From the NCBI RefSeq assembly GCF_011386835.1, contig NC_088797.1:63451587-63515586 (forward strand): DNA of 64,000 nt, written 5' to 3'. Made by a program: the position numbers and the translations under genes. Under the pieces are notes generated by a model. The model was not told the origin of the DNA, searched no databases, and saw nothing but the letters and a program-made list of their open reading frames with translations. Positions 36,901 to 48,900 of this stretch are shown one piece after another. Origin of the DNA: Chrysemys picta bellii. Lineage: Eukaryota > Chordata > Testudines > Emydidae. The number at the start of each line of letters is the position of its first letter. Position 1 is the first letter of the stretch.

Positions 36901-39900
36901 TGACCCCGATCCAGGAGAGCCCATAAGGATGTGATTACTTTTAAGCATATATGAAAACCCACTGATTTCACAAAGGCTGGCCTAAGGCTCAGGCCCTAGT
37001 GGGGCTGCTGCTGGGTGCCCGCTAGTACTGCATGTCATACCATTGTCTAGCTCTAAACTAGTCTGGGAGGGTTCAGTTCTCCTCAGAGCAGCACAAGTGC
37101 CCTTCCCGTTGCTTTCGGGATTGCCAAATCTTGTGGCCCAGAGCTGCAGGCCCCAAACAAGAACGGTGAAAACCACCGGGGTGTTAAAAGCTGCTCTCAA
37201 ATGTGATGGGTCCCTCTGATAGGGATCCACAGGCAGAGCCTGGCCTGTGGGGAAGTAGCGCTAGAGTCTATGGGATCGGAATTGCATTCTGAGTAAAAGC
37301 GATGACTTTTCCCTCTCCCAGGGGGCACAAGGCTCAGGTACCAAGCCCCCGTCCTGAGTGCTGCCAAGTGCCATCTTTGTGTAGGGATTCTGTCTCCTGC
37401 AGTCCAGCTCTAATACAGTCTCTCTTTCTGCTGCAGCTTTATCAGACTCTCAATATCCGTGTGGCCTTGATAGGCCTGGAAGTCTGGAATTACAAAGACA
37501 AGATCACTGTGAGTCCAAACCCAGACACCACACTGGACAATTTTCTTCACTGGCGAGAGACTGAACTGTTACAGAAGAAGAAGCATGACAATGCCCAACT
37601 GATCACGTAAGCGCTGCCATTACACTGCTCGCAACATGAGCCAAAGCTGCTGACTGCAGGCACGGGGCGCCAGGGGAGCCCAACGCAGGGCTGAGGTACT
37701 TACAGTATCTGATGTAGTAGGAATACCCAGATGTGTTCTAATGTCAGTTGCTGGGTTTAGCATGCGGATACTGGGTGGTATTGATGGCCTGTGATCCAGA
37801 AAGTCAGACTGGGTGATCTGGTGGCCCCTTCTGACTCTATCACTCTGAACTTTGTGTGGTAGTGCTAGCGTGATAGGACTGGTCAGAGAGAGCAGCGCAG
37901 GCATCTGACAGGGCTGGTGCTAGCTGCTTCAGAGGGCGGGGCAAGAACCATGAAGTGGCCAGTTCTGGGATAACCTACCCACAAGTGACATGCCTTCCTG
38001 ACCTCCATCAATTAAGTCTTGGTCATGCCTCAGAGCAGGAGGATTTAGATCTCTTGCAAATTTTTGGTGTAAAAGGAGATGCTGCTGGTGGGGGTCCTGG
38101 TTTGCTGGGAGCTGCTGGTGTAGCTGTGGGGTTGCTAGTGTAGCTGGGGAGAGCCTGGAGGGCACTGGGGTGGCTAGGGGGACACCTGGGGTGGCTAGGG
38201 GGAGTTCGGCTAGCTGGGATATGTGGGGAGTGGTATGTAGACAGGGCTATAGTTGATGTGGTGCACTGTGTCTGGGGGACACTGCACCAACACTAGTGTG
38301 CTGTGCCACTGGCCATGGATGTGGCAATGCTGCATGAGGCCACAATACTAATTGTGGATGATGTTTGTCCTTTTATGAGTGTTTTGCCTTCCTGCAGAGG
38401 CATAGACTTCCAAGGCACGACGGTGGGGCTGGCCAAGAAATATGCAATGTGCACCAGGGACTCAGGAGGAGTAAATCAGGTGGGCCTTTATAACTGTTTC
38501 CATTCTGAACAATAGAAGAGGGACAGAAGTGAGATCCCAGAGCTGGGGGATCGCCAGGGCCTGGTGGCAGAGAAATCACCCTCTGCTTCTGGCTGATCTC
38601 TACTGTTGGCTTCATGTCTCCCCATGATCTTCATATCTCCCCATCAAACTGAAGACTCTCTGTGCTTTGCCTTTCTGGCTGTGAGTGACACATGCTCATG
38701 CAGCCAGGGAGGGGCTATCTCCAGCTCTAGCCAGCTGTAGGCCTCTCTGTGCTGGCTCAGGGAGATCAAAGGCCAAATCCTGCCCAAATAGCACAATCCA
38801 TTGTGATCTGTGACCTGAACACTTAGGGCCACAATCAGCTGCCTGTGAGCAGCTTTGATTGGTTTGACCAGACTTGACCCTGGGGGTGCTGCAGGTACCC
38901 ACCATCGACATGGACGGAGATGTATGGCAGGTGAGTGGCTCCTGAGTAGCCTGGAGCTTTCTCTGGGGTGGAATGTACAATGTTCAAACTCTTTTTACAA
39001 ATGTTTCAAACACATGGAAAGAGCCCAGCTGCTCTCCCAAAGCTGCTACAGTGACACAAGACCTTCCCTCTGCTCCTTTCCCTTTTAGCTGCCTGGGACT
39101 TGATCTATATATAAAAAAAATCAGACTCTTTGAATGTTCCCCTTCACCCATTCTCTATCCCCACCCAAGCCTCTCAGCCCAAGAAGTGAGCCCTCAGGAA
39201 CTTAAATTGTTATTAAATCTCCAGTTGGGTCCATGCTGTTGTGTTCTGTATTTACTGGAATTGTAGTAGTTGACTTCTGGTTTTCTAGCCAATTAGGGAA
39301 GCTGTGGAGCTTGATTTCAGAGGAAACATAAGAATGGCCAGACTGGGTCAGACCAGTCGTCCATGGACCCCAGTGTCTTGCCTTCTGACAGTGGCTGCTA
39401 CCAGATGCTTTAGAGGGAGTGAACAGAACAGGGCAATTACCGAGTTAACCATCCCCTGTCATCTAGTCCCATCTTCTGGCAGTCAGATGCTTAGGGACAC
39501 CCAGAGCATAAGGTTGCATCACGGACCATCTTGGCTTATAGCTATTGTTGGACCTATCCTCTATGAATGTACCTAATTCTTTTTTTAACCCAATTATACT
39601 TTGGCTTTCACATCATCCCATGGCAACGAGTTCCACAGGTTGACTGTGCGTTGTGTGAAGAAGTACATCCTTCTGTTTGTTTGAAACCTGCTGCCTATTA
39701 ATATCATTAGGTGACCATGGTTCTTGTACTATGTGAAGGGGTAAATAAAACTACCTTATTCATTTTCTTGACATCATTCATGATTTTATAGACCTCTATA
39801 ATAGCCCCCCTAAGTCAACCCTTTTCTAAGCTGAACGGTCCCAGTCTTTTTGATCTCTCCTCATGTGGAAGCTGTTCCATACCACCAATCATTTTTGTTT

Positions 39901-42900
39901 CCCCTTCTTTGTACCATTTCTAATAGATCTTTTTTGAGATGGGGTAACCAGAATTGCATGCAGTAATCAAGACATGGTCATATCATGGATTTATATAGTA
40001 GCATTTTGATATTTACTGTTTTATTATCTACCCCTTTCCTAATGTTTCATAACATTCTGCTTGCTTTTTTGACTGTCGCTGCCCATTGAGCAGCTGTTTT
40101 CAAAGAACTATCCGCAATGACTCCAAGATTTCTCACTAGAGTGGTAACAGCTGCTTTACACCCCATACTTTTTTATGTATCGTTGGGATTATGTTTTCCA
40201 ATGTACATTACTTTGCATTTATCAACACTGAATTTCATCTGCCATTTTGTTGCTCAGTCACCCAGTTTTGTAAGATCCCTTTGGAACTCTTTGCGGTCTG
40301 CTTTGGACTTCAGTATCTTGATCAATTTTGTATCACGTGGAAATGTGCCACCTTGCTGTTTACCTCTTTTTCCAGACCATTTATGAATATGTTGGACAGC
40401 ACTGGTCCCAATACAGATCCCTGGGGGACACTACTAATTACCTCTCTCCATTTTGAAAACTGACCATTTATTCTCACCCTTGTTTCTTGTCTTTTAACTA
40501 GTTACTCATCAATGAGAGAACCTTCCCTCTTATCCCATGACTGCTTACTTTTCTTAGGAGCCTTTGTTGAGGAATCTTGTTAAGGGCTTTCTGAAAGTCC
40601 AAGTACACTATATCCACTGGATCAGCCTTGTCCAAATATTGGTTGACCCCTTTAAAGAATTCTAGTACATTGGTGAGGCATGATTTCTTTTTATAAAAGT
40701 CACGTTGACTCTTCCCCAACAAATTGTGTTCATCTATGTGTCTGATAAATCTGTTGTGTACTATAGTTTCAACCAGTTTTCCTGGTACTGAAGTTAGGCT
40801 TACCCGCCTGTAATTGCCAAGATCGCTTCTGGAGCATTTTAAAAAAGTTAGCATCACATTAGCTATCTTCCAGTCATCTGGTACAGAACCTGATTTAAGC
40901 GACAGGCTGCATACCACAGTTAGTAGTTCTACAATTTTATATTTGAGTTCCTTCAGAACTCTTGGATGAATCCCACCTGGTTATGGGGACTTATTACTGT
41001 TTGATTATCGGTTTGTTCCAAAACCTTCTCTACTAACACCTCAATCAGGGACAGTTCCTCAGATTTATCACCTAAGAAGAATGGTTCAAGTGTGGAAATC
41101 TCCCTCACATCCTCTGCATTGAGGACTGATGCAAAGAACTCATTTAGCTTCTCCACAATGGCCTTGTCTTTCTTGAGTGCTCCTTCAGCACCTTGATTGT
41201 CTAGTGACCCCACTGATTTTTTGGCAGGCTTCCAGATTCTGATGTACTTAAAAAAAATTTTGCTGTTAGTTTTTGTGTCTTTTGCTAGATGCTTTTCAGA
41301 TTCTTTTTTAGCCTGTCTAATTATACTTTTATACTTGACTTGTTTATGTTCCTTTCAATTTTTCTTAGTAGGATTTGACTTCTGATTTTTAAAAGATGCC
41401 TTTTTAACTCTAACTGCCTCTTTTACTCTGTTTAGCCATAGTGCCATTTTTTGGTCCTCTTACAATATTTTTTTTTGTGGTACACATTTAATTTGTGCCT
41501 CTATTATGGTGTTTTAAAAAAAAAATTCCATGCAGTTTGCAGATATTTCACTCTTGTGACTGTTCCTTTTAATTTCCATTTAACTAGCTTCCTCATTTTT
41601 GTGTAGTTCCCCTTTTTGAAATTAAATGCTTCTGTGGTGGGGGCTTCTTTGGTATTCCTCTCCCACAAGGATGTTAAATTTAATTACATTATGGTCGCTA
41701 TGACTGAGCAGTTCACCTATATTCATCTCTTGGCCCAGACCCTGTGCGCCACTTAGGACTAAATCAAGAATTGCCTCTCCCCTTGTGGGTTCAAGGACTA
41801 GCTACTAGCTATTCACCTACATTAATGGTGTCTAGAAATTTTATTTGTTTTCTGTCCTGAGGTGACATGTACCCCAGTCAGTATGTGGATAGTTCAAATC
41901 CTCCTTTATTATTGAGTTTTCTATTTTGTAGCCTCTCTGATCTCACTGAGAATTTCAAAATCACCGTCATCCACCTGGTCAGGTGGTCAGTAGTATATTC
42001 CTACTGCTATAGTCTTATTATTCAAACATGGAATTTCTATCCATAGAGTGTCTGTGGTACAGTTTGATTCATTTAAGATATTTATTATATTTGACTCTAT
42101 ACTTTCTGTTACATAGAGTGCCTCTTCCCCACGAGCATGACCTTCTCTGTAATTCCTGTATATTTTATACCCTGGTATTATCATGTTCCATTGATTATCA
42201 TCAGTCCACCAAGTTTATGTGATGCTGTTGTATCAATATCCTCATTTAATACCAGGCACTCAAGTTCACTCATTCTAGTTTTAGACTTCTAGCATTTGTA
42301 TAGAAACACTTATAAAATTTGTCAATATTTAGTTGTCTGCCTTCATGTGATGTAATTGAATGGGACTTTTTTTTCATTTGACGTTTCTCTTCAGCTCCTA
42401 TCTGTACTTTATAAACTTCTATCCTTTCCTCTTTACTAGGATATAGAGATTTCCTTTTAATAGAGACATCTCTTAGGGGAGGATCTATCTGAACTGTGTG
42501 CTCCTCCACACTTGTTAGTTTTCCCCTAGGCTTTAGTTTACAAACGCCTCTATGACCTTTTTAATTTTACCTGCCAGCAATCTGGTTCCGTTTTGGTTTA
42601 GGTGGAGCCCACCCATCCTGTATAGTCTCTTCCTTTCCCAAAAGGCGCCCCAGTTCCTAATAAACCTAAATCCCTCCTCCCTACACCACCATCTCATCCA
42701 TGCATTGAGACCCTGCAGTTCTGCCTGTCTAACTGGCCCTGGCCTTCAATCTCTTACCTAGCAGCCTACATTTATCTTGACATTGAACCAGGCAAGAAAC
42801 TATGGTGATGGGCATGGTAGAAACCCTAAGAAAGATAGATTGAAGCATTTGGTATCCACTAGCCTGCACCCTTCTTGTTGTTGCATAGGACCACAGTTTG

Positions 42901-45900
42901 AATCCTATAGGAGCTGCCTCAACTGTGGCTCATGAGATGGGACACAACCTGGGAATGTCTCATGATGAAGACGTTGATGGCTGCAGCTGCTTGGCCCCAA
43001 AGACCGATGGAGGATGCGTTATGGCAGCTAGTGTTGGGTAAGGAGAACACAAAGAGAATGGCCATGGGCATCGGGCATTACTGTCCAGTGTACATATTGA
43101 GCTCGGATTGAACACATCAGGCTAGTGCCCCAATAGTTAAGGTACTCACTTCCATTGAAATCAATGGTAGCACTCTTATGAACTTCAGTGAGAGCAGATT
43201 GAGTCCTTGTAGACATTTTCTTCTTCAGCTTGTTTTTTGGAAGGTTAGACTCACAGATGTTTTAGATGTGAAGGGGTGGATGGTGTTGTTCAGGTAGTGC
43301 TGGTAAAAATGGAGCTTTTACCCCGAAAGTGCAGTTTGCCATAATGCCTGTTTTTCTTTCCCTCCAGCATGATTTACCCAAAGTACTTCAGCAGCTGCAG
43401 TATAAGTGACCTGCAGAAGTTTCTAAGTGATCCCCGGACTAGCTGCTTACTGAATATCCCCAAGGCTGATGAGCTGTATGGGGTGCCTGTCTGTGGAAAC
43501 CAGTTTGTAGAGCGAGGGGAGCAGTGTGATTGTGGGACATCCAAGGTATGTTGACTCCCACTGGGAGATTTTAAATAAGGGAAGGGAAGCATGGCAGCAG
43601 AACTGTGGATTTGATCTGGAACCCATATGCCCTGTCGCTGCATATGAGCTGACCAGAGCCCTGCTGCTGTAGTTGCCTGATGAATAACGCTTCCTTCCTG
43701 TGTTCTTCACTTGGTGTTGCACATATTTCTGCTTAAAAGTGACTTGTGAAAGATGTTTTGCATCTTGGGTTTGTGGTTTTTGCTTCTTTGTGCTGGATAC
43801 AGAGGGCCAGAGAAGCTGTGGTTTTTTTGTTTGTTTGTTTTTTAAATAAACAGTGGTTTCTTCTGCTTGTTTCAGCTCCACACATGGCAAATCTGGCTTC
43901 CCTAGTTGTGTTTGAGGACTTTCTGGGTGACATGGAGCATATGATTCTTACTATGTATATTACAGAAGTGCCTGAAGGCCTCAACCAAGATCAGAGTCTC
44001 ACTGTGCCAGGCACTGTGCATACACCTAGTGAGGGACAGTCCCTGTCCCAAACAGCTCACAGTCTGACCAGAGCAGATGACAGAGAGTAGAGGAAGGGTT
44101 CGGACACACAGGCAGAGGCCAGGCAAGGAAGGATCTGCCAGTGCTGGGTTAGGGCCAGCATTTTGTTGGGTTTTATTTTGGCATGAAAATCCCTCACCCT
44201 CAAATGACTGGAGAGGGAGGGAGGGACATCTGGCCTCCATTTACCCCTTCCGCTCAGGTGTGGGGTGAACACCCCATCACAGGTGGTATGAAGGTGCATG
44301 TAGCAGTCTCACTTATTCCCATTTCTATGCTTACTGCATCTCAGGACCAGGGCACCCCCTTCAAGGGCATCAGGGAATCAGCGCTCACGCTGGGTTGGTC
44401 TGTCATGTATACCGGCTGGCGGCTGGGCAACAGAGCAAGTAATAGGCCTGACCTCCTGGATGAGGACTGAGCAGGCAAACAGTCTATAACTCAGGCCTCC
44501 TGGCCTAAGGGCTAGCGCTCAACCAGCCCCGAGTGCAGGGCTGGCGTTAGCAGGACCCAGGTTCACCCTGCTCCACCAGGTCCCAGTCCAGGGCCCTAGA
44601 AGCAACGGGTGGTCCTGTTGCGGGGTTGGCAGGGAAACATGGGGTCACTGCCTCGCCTCCTGGTGACACAACAGGACCCATGTCTCATTTCCCTGGGCTT
44701 CTTCCTACCGGTGTCTGGTGGGGCAGTGCCGCAGCTGCTAGGAGCTGGTTCCCAGCTCCATGCCGAGCAGCTCGCTCTCCACTCCCTCTTTGGGTTTCTC
44801 AGTCTCCCGGGACAGTGGTTTGCCTCCTCTCCAAACTGGCTCCAGAGAGTTGTCGCCCACCACAGCCTATCATGGGCTCTGCTGGCGGTTCAGCTCCCTG
44901 GGAAGGATTTCTGACTCTTTCCCTGGTCTGGCTCCAGCTGAGCTGCAGGACCCTACTCTTATACTGCCTGTTCCACCCCTGCACTTCCTGCGAAGGGGAT
45001 GGTGCACAGTTAGCTGAGCCCAGCAGGGTGAGTTAACCCCCCTCTGTCTCGGAATGAGGCCACTCTGCCTCATTACACCATTACAACAGAATTGTTTATT
45101 TCCATAACCAAGAAAAAGCGATACTGGTATAAGGCATTTCATACCAGTATAACTTACAAGGCATTGCACGGATTTAACTGCATATCGTTAATTTGGTACA
45201 GAAAATGTGAGTTCCAGCCCCAGGAAGCCATGAAGGGTACATATCCACTTTCTTTTCCTTTGCGGGTCCCCTTTAAAGCACAGATCTGCTTTCTGTATGG
45301 AACTAGAATTGGTCCAATAAACTGGTTCCTTAATCTCTTCACAAGTAGAAGTGCCGAGTTTTGGTTGCTGTTGTATGTGGGCTCTTATTATTTGCTATTC
45401 ATGTGCATTTGGGTGGGTGCTGGATATTTATAAAATGTGCAGAAATGCCCCAAGGTTCATGAATTTTAGCACAGTCAGTCACAGATCATTGTCCGGAGTT
45501 GCAGCATTAACGCTTAGAGTTGTCTCCAGCCAGTCTCAGGCCAAGCCCTCCTGTACATTTTTTCCCATGTTAACAAAAACAACTATTCAGAATGACTGTA
45601 TTCTGTCCATTCCCACCAGTGCAGAGGCTCCGTGGTAAGAACCCGTGCTGCACACTCTGGTAGATAAGGGAGAAGTTCCCTCTAGCACTTCCTCCTTAGC
45701 TGCCTATTTTCAGCAGCTGCCCAAATCTTCTGCAGATCTTTGGTATCTTTCTGATTAATGCCAGGAATTTGGTCAAGGAGCAGTGACTGCAGAAACCTCT
45801 CCAGGCCACGCCTGTCTTCTCTCTTTCCTGTAAAAAGAACGAGGAGTACCTGTGGCAGCTTAGAGACTAACAAATTTGTTAGTCTCTAAGCTGCCACAGG

Positions 45901-48900
45901 TACTCCTTGTTCTTTCTGCTGATACAGACTAACACAGCTATCACTCTGAAATCTCTCTCCTGTGACTCACATCCTTCTTAATGCACCCTTTCCGTCCAGT
46001 AGGCAGAGGGTTTGGCAATATACCCTCTATGCTGCCGGAGCCCTGCCCTCTCTAGCAAGCAGTATAGAAGAAGTGGCGTTTCACACCTTCCCATGGTGTT
46101 TAGTTTGTAATCTTGTGTCCAGGTTTGGATTTAGATTTTTGAACTAGTCAATTAAGCAAATCACTCCAGGGCAGCCAGTCTGCAAAGCACAGTCTTTCTC
46201 ATCCCTGACCTGAAAGTCAGCCAGAGAGATATAGCAGCACAGAGTCATCCAAGGATCAATAGGCAGACGTTTTGTTCTCCTGGTGCTCACAGAAGGATGT
46301 TATCCTGCTGTTTATCTATTCCCAGCTGCTCCCGCCCTGTTACTGGCTGTGTCTTCCTGGGAGGGTGCTGGCCTGCTATTCTGACATCTTTTCTGTAACA
46401 TGGGGATAACAATACTTCCCCTTCATTGTATAGTGCTTTGGGACCCATAGATAAAGCATGCTATAGAAGAGCTAAGGATGACTATAATAACTATGTCCGT
46501 AGTCAGAAGCTAGTAACAGATTCCTGTGTGGGTAGGAATGTGCCATACATGTAACTTCACAGTGTACTCACAGGAGAAAATAGTGCCATTTCTGCCTACA
46601 TCCCCCGGTGGTGCCACACAACAGGAGACGTACACAGCCCTTTTGCAGGAGCCCCCCTTGGTGATGTTCAAAGGGTTGCTGATTTTAGGAGGTTCTCCAG
46701 GTGACTCATTGCTCCCATCCCCAGTGTATCCGCTCCCCAACCCACGTGTATTGTGTTTGTTGTTAGGAATGCAGGGATCCCTGCTGCAACGCCACCACCT
46801 GCCGACTAAGTGACGGAGCAGAATGTGCTCAGGGAGAATGCTGCCAACAGTGTAAGGTAAAATCAGTCTCCAGACGATGTCTGCTAGGAGCTGCCTTGGG
46901 GGAGTCTGGCTGATTGACAACTGGGGAAAAGGGCCCAAAGAAATGAAACGAGGCCAATTCCCCAGCCCTGCTAAAGTGCCCAGCACATGGGTGCATGAAT
47001 GTGATATTTCCTGGCTTTATGGTCCGCATATTTCTCCTCAAGGGAAGAGTTTAAGTAAGCCCGACACGCACATGCTACTGCCAGGTTATCGGGTAGAAAG
47101 CTATGAAGCCACTGGGATGCTCACAGATGTGAACAAACATGTCTGGCTTCTCAGATAACCCCTGGCTACACCAAAGCAACCATACAGCTCTCTGAGTCAA
47201 GGTCTTTGTCCCAGGGGTCCCAAAGGCTACCAGTCAATAGCATTGTAGCCCTAATTAAATGGATTAAAAACGGACTGACTGACTGAATGTAGGCTACACT
47301 TACAGCCTGGGGGGCTGCTTTTTGGAAAGCAAGGGCTAAAAAGGGGACTTAGAGTCATGATAGGAACCAGCTGAACATGAGCTGTCAGTGTGATGCTGTA
47401 CCTACGGGTATGTCTGCACAGGAGCTGGGAGGTATAATTCCCAGCCCAAGTGGATAGATGAGCTCACGTGCTAAAAATAGCTGTGTGACCAGGCAGCAGC
47501 TCTGGCTAGCCACCGGGGTACAATCCTGTCTGACCCCAGGGGTACATACTCTGGCTTCTAGCCTGAGCCACCACCTGTGCTGCCGGAGCCACAATTCTGT
47601 TTTTAGCGCACTAGCTTGAGCAGAGCTAGCATGCATATGTCTGCCTGGGCTGGAAATTATACCTATTGTGTAGACATACCCTAAGGGGGCGAATGTGATC
47701 ATTGGCTGTATAAGCAGGGGAATATTGAGCAGTGGCAAGGACATGGTGTTCTCTCTGCATATGGCATGAATGTATCCTGCGTCCAGTTCTGATGTCCACA
47801 CTTCAGAAAGGGTATTGAAAAATTGAAAGGGGTTCAGAAAAGAGCCGCAACAATGATTTGAGTTCTGGAAAACCTGCCGGCCAGGGAAAGACTTAGGAAG
47901 CTCAATTTATTTAATTTACCCAAGAAAAGGTTAAGAAGTGACTTGATCACAGTCTATTAGTAACTACATGGGGAGAAGACTTTTGCAGAGGGAGCTTTAG
48001 TTTAGCAGACAAAGGCAGAATGAGATCCAGTGACTGGAAGCTGAAGCTAAAGACAAATTCAGACTAGACATAAAGCTCAGTTTTTTAACAGGGAGGGTAA
48101 TTAACCATTGGAACAGCTGACGTAGGAACGTGGTAGATGCTCCATCATTTGTAGTCTTTAAAATCAGTACAGAATGTCTTAGTACGAGACATCCTCTAGC
48201 TGAACCACAAGATATGGTTCTGAAACAGGAATCACTGGTGGCCATTCCTATTATTCAGGAAGTCACACTAGATGATCATAATGGTCCTGTCTGGCATTAA
48301 CAGCTGTGACTCTGTGGTTAAGAAAAGGTAGTTCAACGCAGTTGCTTCCAGATAACATTGTACAAATTGTTAAGGCGAACAGGTTGGGTGTGAGTCACTG
48401 AGGAAGGGTCACATTACAAGTGGTTGAATGTCTCCAGGCCCAGCTCACATGCTAAGGATGTGTTTTCACTTTCCTGGTGCCAGCAGTATTCACCCATGAC
48501 CACCTGATGTTGAAGACTGCAGGGTAGGGCTTAGCACAACTCCCCAAAGTCATGTTCCAACCCCAGGTAGTTTCCTGACTATGGGTCAGACCCTACACTG
48601 AAGTCTATACCAGAGCTCCAACTGGCCTTGACTTCAGTGAGACCAGGATAAGCCCTTTTCACTCTGCCAGATCAGCAAGCCAGCCAGGGAATGCGGAAGG
48701 CTAGGGTGCAACCTGACTGATGGGCACTCACTGACACCTTCTGTCCTCCCTCCCCCCCCCCGTTCCTTGGGGACTGTGTTTGTGTTTGCTAAGGTGAAGG
48801 CTGCTGGTGTGTTGTGTCGTGCCAGTAAGAACAGCTGTGATCTGCCCGAGCACTGCACTGGCCTCTCAGCAGAGTGCCCGGAGGACGTCTTCCAAGAGAA

